A stretch of 10,076 nt of DNA from Syntrophales bacterium (lineage in GTDB: Bacteria; Desulfobacterota; Syntrophia; Syntrophales; UBA2251): positions 1-10,076 of the forward strand of contig JALNWL010000080.1 of assembly GCA_023230905.1 (NCBI GenBank), written 5' to 3'. Positions 6,932 through 10,076 of this stretch are shown piece by piece. The notes under the pieces were generated by a model, which saw only the letters and a list, made by a program, of their open reading frames with translations, had not been told where the DNA came from and did not search any database. The stretch's first letter is position 1. Each line of letters opens with the position of its first letter. The translations under genes and the position numbers were made by a program.

Positions 6932-7765
6932 ATGCGCAAACGGATGCTCATCCTCTGCACGGCGCTCATCATCGGGGTTCCGTTGAGCGGCGCGACGGCG
7001 GCCGACCAGGCGCCGGCGGGGATCCTCTATACCCAGCCCCTGAAATCGGTCATCTTCAGCCACCAGGACCACCTCCGGAAGGGTGACTCGTGCAACACCT
7101 GCCACGGCGGCCTGTTCGAAATGAAAGCGCTGCACGCCCAGACCCGGAAGGATTTCAACATGGACTCCCTTTACAAGGGGAAATACTGCGGCGCCTGCCA
7201 CAACGGCCGGAAGGCCTTTGCCGCGGATACGCAGTGCGCGCGCTGCCACCTGGGAACCCGCGCCCGTGTGATGGCGGAGGAAGCGCCGGCCTACAAAATG
7301 ACCGTCAGGCTGGGCCGGGGAGGGCAGCGGGTGACGTTTTGCCACGACTCCCACCTGAAGAAGGCGACCTGCCGGGACTGCCATCCCGGCCTGTTCAAAC
7401 CGAAGGAAGGGGCCGCCCGCATCGGGATGGCGGATCACAACCGGAATAAATTCTGCTTCGGCTGCCACAGCGGGAAGGTCAAGGGCGTTTTTGCCTGGTC
7501 CGATTGCAGCCGGTGTCACGGGAAGGCCGTTCCCGCCCCGAAGGAGTCGATCCGCTTCGGCAAGGAAACCCGAATCGTGACCTTCCGCCACGAAACCCAC
7601 CGTCCGAAAGCGGGCTGCAAGGCGTGTCACCCGGGGTTGTTTGCCTACCGGAAGGGCACGGCCAAGATCGGGTTCCCCGATCACATGGGCGGGAAATTCT
7701 GCTTCACCTGTCATGCTCAGAAAGACGGGGCGGCCTTCTATACCTGCAACGGCTGCCACAAGTGA
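6932..7765 (+). CDS. Periplasmic nonaheme c-type cytochrome built of three tandem triheme c7-like modules
   Basis: 277 residues with a Sec signal peptide (1-23/24, ending GATA-A). Nine CxxCH haem-attachment motifs start at residues 54, 86, 102, 147, 175, 192, 229, 257 and 272. They fall into three repeats (about 38-107, 132-197, 214-277), each beginning (I/T)F-H--H, then C--CHxGLF, then an aromatic-CxxCH, then CxxCH, which is the triheme c7/c3-family pattern. Modules 2 and 3 are close copies (CHPGLF at 150-155 and 232-237; DH----FCF/T-CH in the middle). Module 1 is four residues longer in the middle and lacks the histidine six residues before its second motif. An extra cysteine (C137) sits in module 2. 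It is third in the operon, 13 bases after the iron-sulfur gene, with only a weak GGGG ribosome site. Likely role: accept or donate periplasmic electrons for the NrfD/iron-sulfur pair. Confidence 0.92.
   Translation: MRKRMLILCTALIIGVPLSGATAADQAPAGILYTQPLKSVIFSHQDHLRKGDSCNTCHGGLFEMKALHAQTRKDFNMDSLYKGKYCGACHNGRKAFAADTQCARCHLGTRARVMAEEAPAYKMTVRLGRGGQRVTFCHDSHLKKATCRDCHPGLFKPKEGAARIGMADHNRNKFCFGCHSGKVKGVFAWSDCSRCHGKAVPAPKESIRFGKETRIVTFRHETHRPKAGCKACHPGLFAYRKGTAKIGFPDHMGGKFCFTCHAQKDGAAFYTCNGCHK
7043..7762 (+). repeat. Three in-frame tandem haem modules inside the cytochrome gene
   Basis: Protein-level internal repeat: module 1 about 7043-7252, module 2 about 7325-7522 and module 3 about 7571-7762. 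Each carries three CxxCH motifs with a leading F-H--H. Modules 2 and 3 align almost without gaps; linkers of 16-24 residues separate the units. The repeat is visible in the translation, much less so in the DNA. Confidence 0.8.
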
Positions 7766-7788
7766 CGCGGCCGGGTCCGCGCGCGGCG

Positions 7789-7808
7789 CTCCGGCCGGAG
7801 ACGGCCGG
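7789..7808. terminator. GC-rich palindrome after the cytochrome gene
   Basis: CTCCGGCCGGAG (7789-7800) is a perfect palindrome, and CCGGCC (7791-7796) can alternatively pair with GGCCGG (7803-7808) around a six-base loop. It lies 23 bases past the cytochrome stop, between converging genes. No T-tract follows in either direction, so termination is only a guess from position. Confidence 0.25.
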
Positions 7809-7831
7809 CAGGACGTCAATCCGCCGCGGGC

Positions 7832-8220
7832 CTATCCATGCATGACCTTCATGTCCCCCTCCAGAATGCCCTTCTCCTGGAGGATCTTCATCCCCATGTC
7901 CTGAACCGTTTTGCTGGGCTCTTCCGGGGCTTCCCGGGGCGTCAGCGCAATGGCGCTTTCCGGACAGTCGCTCGCGCACAGGCCGAAGCCGATGCAGTGA
8001 TCGTCCAGGACGCGGACGACGCCGTCGACCCATTCCATCGCCCCCATCGGGCAGCGCGCGCCGATGCAGAAGCCGCGGCCCGGTCCGCCCCCAGCGAGGC
8101 CGCCCGGGCGATGTCTTCGACCGTCTTCGGCCGGAAACTCATCCGCACGGCCACGGCGACCTCTTCCGGCGTGAAGAGGATCCGCGGGATATCGACGTTA
8201 AAATGGAGCGGACGGATCGG
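7832..8220 (-). pseudogene. Decayed 4Fe-4S dicluster ferredoxin-domain protein (deletion and frameshift)
   Basis: Reading from 8220 on the minus strand, one frame gives protein-like text: DIPRILFTPEEVAVAVRMS (from about 8193), then FRPKTVEDIARAA, ending near 8098. This resembles, from memory, the N-terminal part of a family of 4Fe-4S proteins with an LFTPEEA---A...PKT-EEIA start. After about 8098 that frame turns to low-complexity Ala/Arg/Ser, and another frame takes over with CPMGAMEWVDGVVRVLDDHC (down to about 7994), a ferredoxin C-terminus that ends EKGILEGDMKVMHG. The central part of the family is missing. The first cluster keeps CIGARCP instead of CxxCxxCxxxCP, and the second reads CIGFGLCASDCP, with Phe (7985-7987) at the second cysteine. 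No ATG, GTG or TTG precedes the N-terminal motif before the stop at 8269-8271; the only starts are internal (GTG 8154, ATG 8142, ATG 8047). A shortened open frame from 8047 remains (71 residues). Confidence 0.65.
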
Positions 8221-8270
8221 TTCTTGAGGTTGACGGGATAATTTGCTAAGGAACCCCCAGCAGCACGTCT

Positions 8271-9113
8271 ATGGAAAAGCGGAAAGAACGTTGCGGAGGG
8301 AGCGGCGGGAACCGGAACATGCGCCGAGACGAACGACGAGTCCCGATAGCGAATTTGACCCTGCTGCTGGTGTTCGCGCTGGTGGTTTCCCTCTGCTTGT
8401 CCTGCGCGACCCGGAAGCCTCCGCCCTTCAAACCCCGTCCGGCGGCGGTGGTCAAGCATAAGGCGCTGGCCCGGATGGGGTATACGATCCAGGCCGGGGC
8501 CTTCGCCAACCCGAACAATGCCGCCCGCTTCACCGAGCTGCTACGCAGCCGGGGGCTCGACGCGACCTATTTTGTCGCGAAGACGGGGCTCTACAAGGTG
8601 CAGTTCGGCAATTTCCGGACGAAGGACCTCGCCCGGGACAGGGCCGAGGCCCTCAAGACCTCGGGGGTCATCGACGAATACTACCTCGTCAGCCCCGGCG
8701 ATTACGCCGTGTCCCGGGAGGGCGAAAAGGGCGAAGCCTATCTGCGGGCCGAGCTGGTGAAGTCGGCGCGGTCCTTTATCGGCGTGCCCTACCTCTGGGG
8801 GGGAACGACGCTCACCGAGGGCTTCGACTGCAGCGGCCTCACCATGACGGTTTACCAGTTGAACGGCCTGGATCTGCCGCGCGTATCGCGGGACCAGTTC
8901 GAGGCGGGGAACCCCGTGGACCGCGACGACCTGCGTCCCGGCGACCTCGTCTTCTTTGCCACGCAGGGGAAGGAACGGGTCTCGCACGTGGGGCTCTATA
9001 TCGGCGATAACCGGTTCGTCCATGCCCCGGGCCGCGGGAAAAAAATCCGCGTCGATGCGCTGTCGCGGAGCTACTACGACAAGCGGTATCTCGGCGGACG
9101 GACCTATCTGTGA
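8271..9113 (+). CDS. SPOR-domain NlpC/P60 lipoprotein, probable peptidoglycan endopeptidase
   Basis: 280 residues from ATG 8271. ATG at 8319 (residue 17) is at least as likely, because it places MRRDERR directly before the hydrophobic segment (29-43) of a lipoprotein-type signal ending CLSC, with C45 the probable lipidated residue; the -3 Cys makes this lipobox imperfect. Residues 70-141 are a SPOR domain (YTIQAGAFANPNNAARF...LYKVQFGNF), which in known cases binds glycan strands stripped of stem peptides, as at septa. Residues 160-280 are an NlpC/P60 cysteine peptidase with FDCSGL (C187), SHVGLYIG (H239) and FVHAPG (H251) as the catalytic Cys-His-His, so it should be active, cutting stem peptides such as D-Glu-meso-diaminopimelate. 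It acts in the periplasm on the cell wall. A GATAAT (8237-8242) with no matching -35 and an AAGGA (8248-8252) lie upstream. Neighbours give no functional link. Confidence 0.92.
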   Translation: MEKRKERCGGSGGNRNMRRDERRVPIANLTLLLVFALVVSLCLSCATRKPPPFKPRPAAVVKHKALARMGYTIQAGAFANPNNAARFTELLRSRGLDATYFVAKTGLYKVQFGNFRTKDLARDRAEALKTSGVIDEYYLVSPGDYAVSREGEKGEAYLRAELVKSARSFIGVPYLWGGTTLTEGFDCSGLTMTVYQLNGLDLPRVSRDQFEAGNPVDRDDLRPGDLVFFATQGKERVSHVGLYIGDNRFVHAPGRGKKIRVDALSRSYYDKRYLGGRTYL

Positions 9114-9115
9114 GG

Positions 9116-9137
9116 CGAGGCGTTGCGTTTCGCCTCG
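9116..9137 (+). terminator. Short hairpin just after the NlpC/P60 gene
   Basis: CGAGGCG (9116-9122) pairs with CGCCTCG (9131-9137) around the eight-base loop TTGCGTTT. The hairpin begins three bases after the TGA. There is no downstream T-run, so it is a weak candidate for a 3' stem or terminator separating this gene from rfbB. Confidence 0.3.
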
Positions 9138-9242
9138 AAGGATGAAGTCCGTCCGTCCGGTCTGTCGGCTGGAGGGACCGGGCCATAAGCGTCTGACAAG
9201 CGCGGGTATCGCGGTGAGGCGCGACGTACGAGAACAAATTCC

Positions 9243-9250
9243 AGAAGGAG
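9243..9250 (+). promoter_or_regulatory. Ribosome binding site of the dTDP-glucose dehydratase gene
   Basis: AGAAGGAG lies seven bases before the ATG at 9258, directly before a protein that begins with the expected short lead into the TGG-GFIG nucleotide-binding motif. It fixes the start of the gene. No convincing promoter hexamers were found in the 144 bases between the two genes. Confidence 0.6.
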
Positions 9251-9257
9251 AATCCCG

Positions 9258-10076
9258 ATGCCTTTCCAGAACCTGATGGTGACCGGCGGCTGCGGCTTCA
9301 TCGGCGCCAATTTCATTCGTTTTCTTCTCGAGAGGTCCGATTTCCGGGGCCGCATCGTCAACGTCGACGCCCTGACCTACGCCGGCAACCCGGAGAATCT
9401 GGCCGGCGTCGCGGAACGGTACCCGGGCCGGTACGTCTTTCACAAGGCCGACATCTGCGACGTCGGGGCGCTGAAGGGCCTCTTCGACAGTGAGGGCATC
9501 GACGCGGTCTGCCATTTCGCCGCCGAGTCGCACGTCGACCGCTCCATCAAACGCCCGGAGGGCTTCATCTTCACGAACATCGTCGGGACGTTCAACCTGC
9601 TGGAGGCCGCCCGCGCCCGCGGCGAAGCCTTCCGGCTCCTGCACCACGTCAGCACCGACGAGGTGTACGGGAGCCTGGGGCCGGAGGGCCTGTTCACCGA
9701 AACTACCCCCTACCACCCGAACAGCCCCTATTCCGCCTCGAAGGCCGCCTCGGACCACCTGGTCCGCGCCTACCACGAGACCTACGGCCTGCCGGTGACG
9801 CTGTCGAACTGCTCGAACAACTACGGGCCATACCAGTTTCCGGAGAAGCTGATCCCCCTGATGGTCCTGAACGCCCGGGAGGGGAATCCGCTGCCCGTCT
9901 ACGGGGACGGGAAGAACGTGCGCGACTGGCTCTACGTCGAGGACCACTGCGAGGCGATCTGGACGATCATGACCCGTGGCTTGCGCGGCGAGACCTACAA
10001 CATCGGCGGGGCCCAGGAGATGGAGAACATCGCGATTGTCCGGATGATCTGCGACATCCTGGACGAGCTGCTCCCC
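9258..10076 (+). CDS. rfbB: dTDP-glucose 4,6-dehydratase, cut off at the right edge
   Basis: The frame is open from ATG 9258 to the window end: 273 residues of a protein usually about 330-360 long, so roughly the last fifth is missing. It is an extended short-chain dehydrogenase converting dTDP-glucose to dTDP-4-keto-6-deoxyglucose, the branch point to dTDP-rhamnose and other deoxysugars of surface polysaccharides. Visible motifs are the NAD-binding TGGCGFIGANF (9-19), NVDALTYAGNPENL (35-48), the HFAAESHVDRSI stretch (86-97), the catalytic STDEVYG (132-138, with T133-D134-E135) and YSASK (158-162, Tyr and Lys of the active site). NNYGPYQFPEKLIPL (187-201) and GDGKNVRDWLYVEDHC (216-231) follow. 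The TDE triad separates it from UDP-glucose epimerases. The next genes are expected to be rmlA/rmlC/rmlD or glycosyltransferases, but they lie outside this window. Confidence 0.95.
   Translation, partial: MPFQNLMVTGGCGFIGANFIRFLLERSDFRGRIVNVDALTYAGNPENLAGVAERYPGRYVFHKADICDVGALKGLFDSEGIDAVCHFAAESHVDRSIKRPEGFIFTNIVGTFNLLEAARARGEAFRLLHHVSTDEVYGSLGPEGLFTETTPYHPNSPYSASKAASDHLVRAYHETYGLPVTLSNCSNNYGPYQFPEKLIPLMVLNAREGNPLPVYGDGKNVRDWLYVEDHCEAIWTIMTRGLRGETYNIGGAQEMENIAIVRMICDILDELLP

Noticed and set aside
5797..6972. Minus-strand open frame of 391 codons across the NrfD and iron-sulfur genes
   Set aside because: Antisense to two strongly supported genes; composition is that of an antisense frame.
6869..7819. 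Minus-strand open frame of 316 codons opposite the cytochrome
   Set aside because: Antisense to a gene with nine in-frame CxxCH motifs; no protein family character.
8088..8092. Single-base sequencing error in a C5 run as the full explanation for the broken ferredoxin gene
   Set aside because: One added base joins the frames, but the missing cysteines, missing middle and absent upstream start would remain, so true decay is the better reading.
8237..8242. GATAAT as a promoter -10 for the NlpC/P60 gene
   Set aside because: Good -10 hexamer and position, but no acceptable -35 at 16-18 bases, so not listed as a feature.
8541..9947. Minus-strand open frame of 468 codons spanning the NlpC/P60 and rfbB genes
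   Set aside because: Runs through two well-supported plus-strand genes and the spacer between them; no domain recognised.

Overview
This is a GC-rich, gene-dense bacterial window with eight intact or edge-truncated genes and one decayed gene. The gene content suggests an anaerobic, respiratory Gram-negative bacterium: a multiheme c-type cytochrome, a Tat-exported four-cluster iron-sulfur protein, an NrfD-type quinol-reacting membrane protein, outer-membrane-type lipoproteins and dTDP-sugar synthesis. Desulfobacterota (the former Deltaproteobacteria) would fit best, but that placement is inference from gene content, not from a marker gene.

Left part (1-3118): a membrane-anchored six-bladed beta-propeller protein of the SMP-30/strictosidine-synthase-like group (minus strand) diverges from a CCA-adding tRNA nucleotidyltransferase/poly(A) polymerase family enzyme with an HD domain (plus strand). 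They are separated by a non-coding stretch of about 440 bases with an AT-richer core and short repeats. A perfect 12-bp hairpin lies between the nucleotidyltransferase and the next, convergent gene.

Central part (3119-7765): an FAD-dependent oxidoreductase of the phytoene desaturase/carotenoid isomerase/retinol saturase superfamily carries a clear lipoprotein signal peptide (minus strand). It diverges from a three-gene plus-strand operon: a roughly ten-helix NrfD-family protein, a Tat-signal 4x[4Fe-4S] ferredoxin-like subunit translationally coupled to it by an ATGA overlap, and a periplasmic cytochrome with nine CxxCH motifs arranged as three tandem triheme c7-type modules. No molybdopterin catalytic subunit is present, so the likely job is electron transfer between the menaquinone pool and periplasmic cytochromes. 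A near-consensus sigma-70-type promoter serves the oxidoreductase.

Right part (7766-10076): the remnant of a 4Fe-4S dicluster protein (minus strand) has lost its start, its middle, its reading frame and several cluster cysteines. It is followed by a SPOR + NlpC/P60 lipoprotein, probably a peptidoglycan endopeptidase. The window ends inside a dTDP-glucose 4,6-dehydratase gene (rfbB/rmlB), likely the first gene of a nucleotide-sugar or surface-polysaccharide locus beyond the right edge.

No tRNA, rRNA, CRISPR array, insertion sequence or transposase gene was recognised. The items most worth a second look are the catalytic-subunit-free nonaheme module, the unusual first module of its cytochrome, the Sec-type lipoprotein flavoenzyme beside it, and the deletion-scarred ferredoxin gene.
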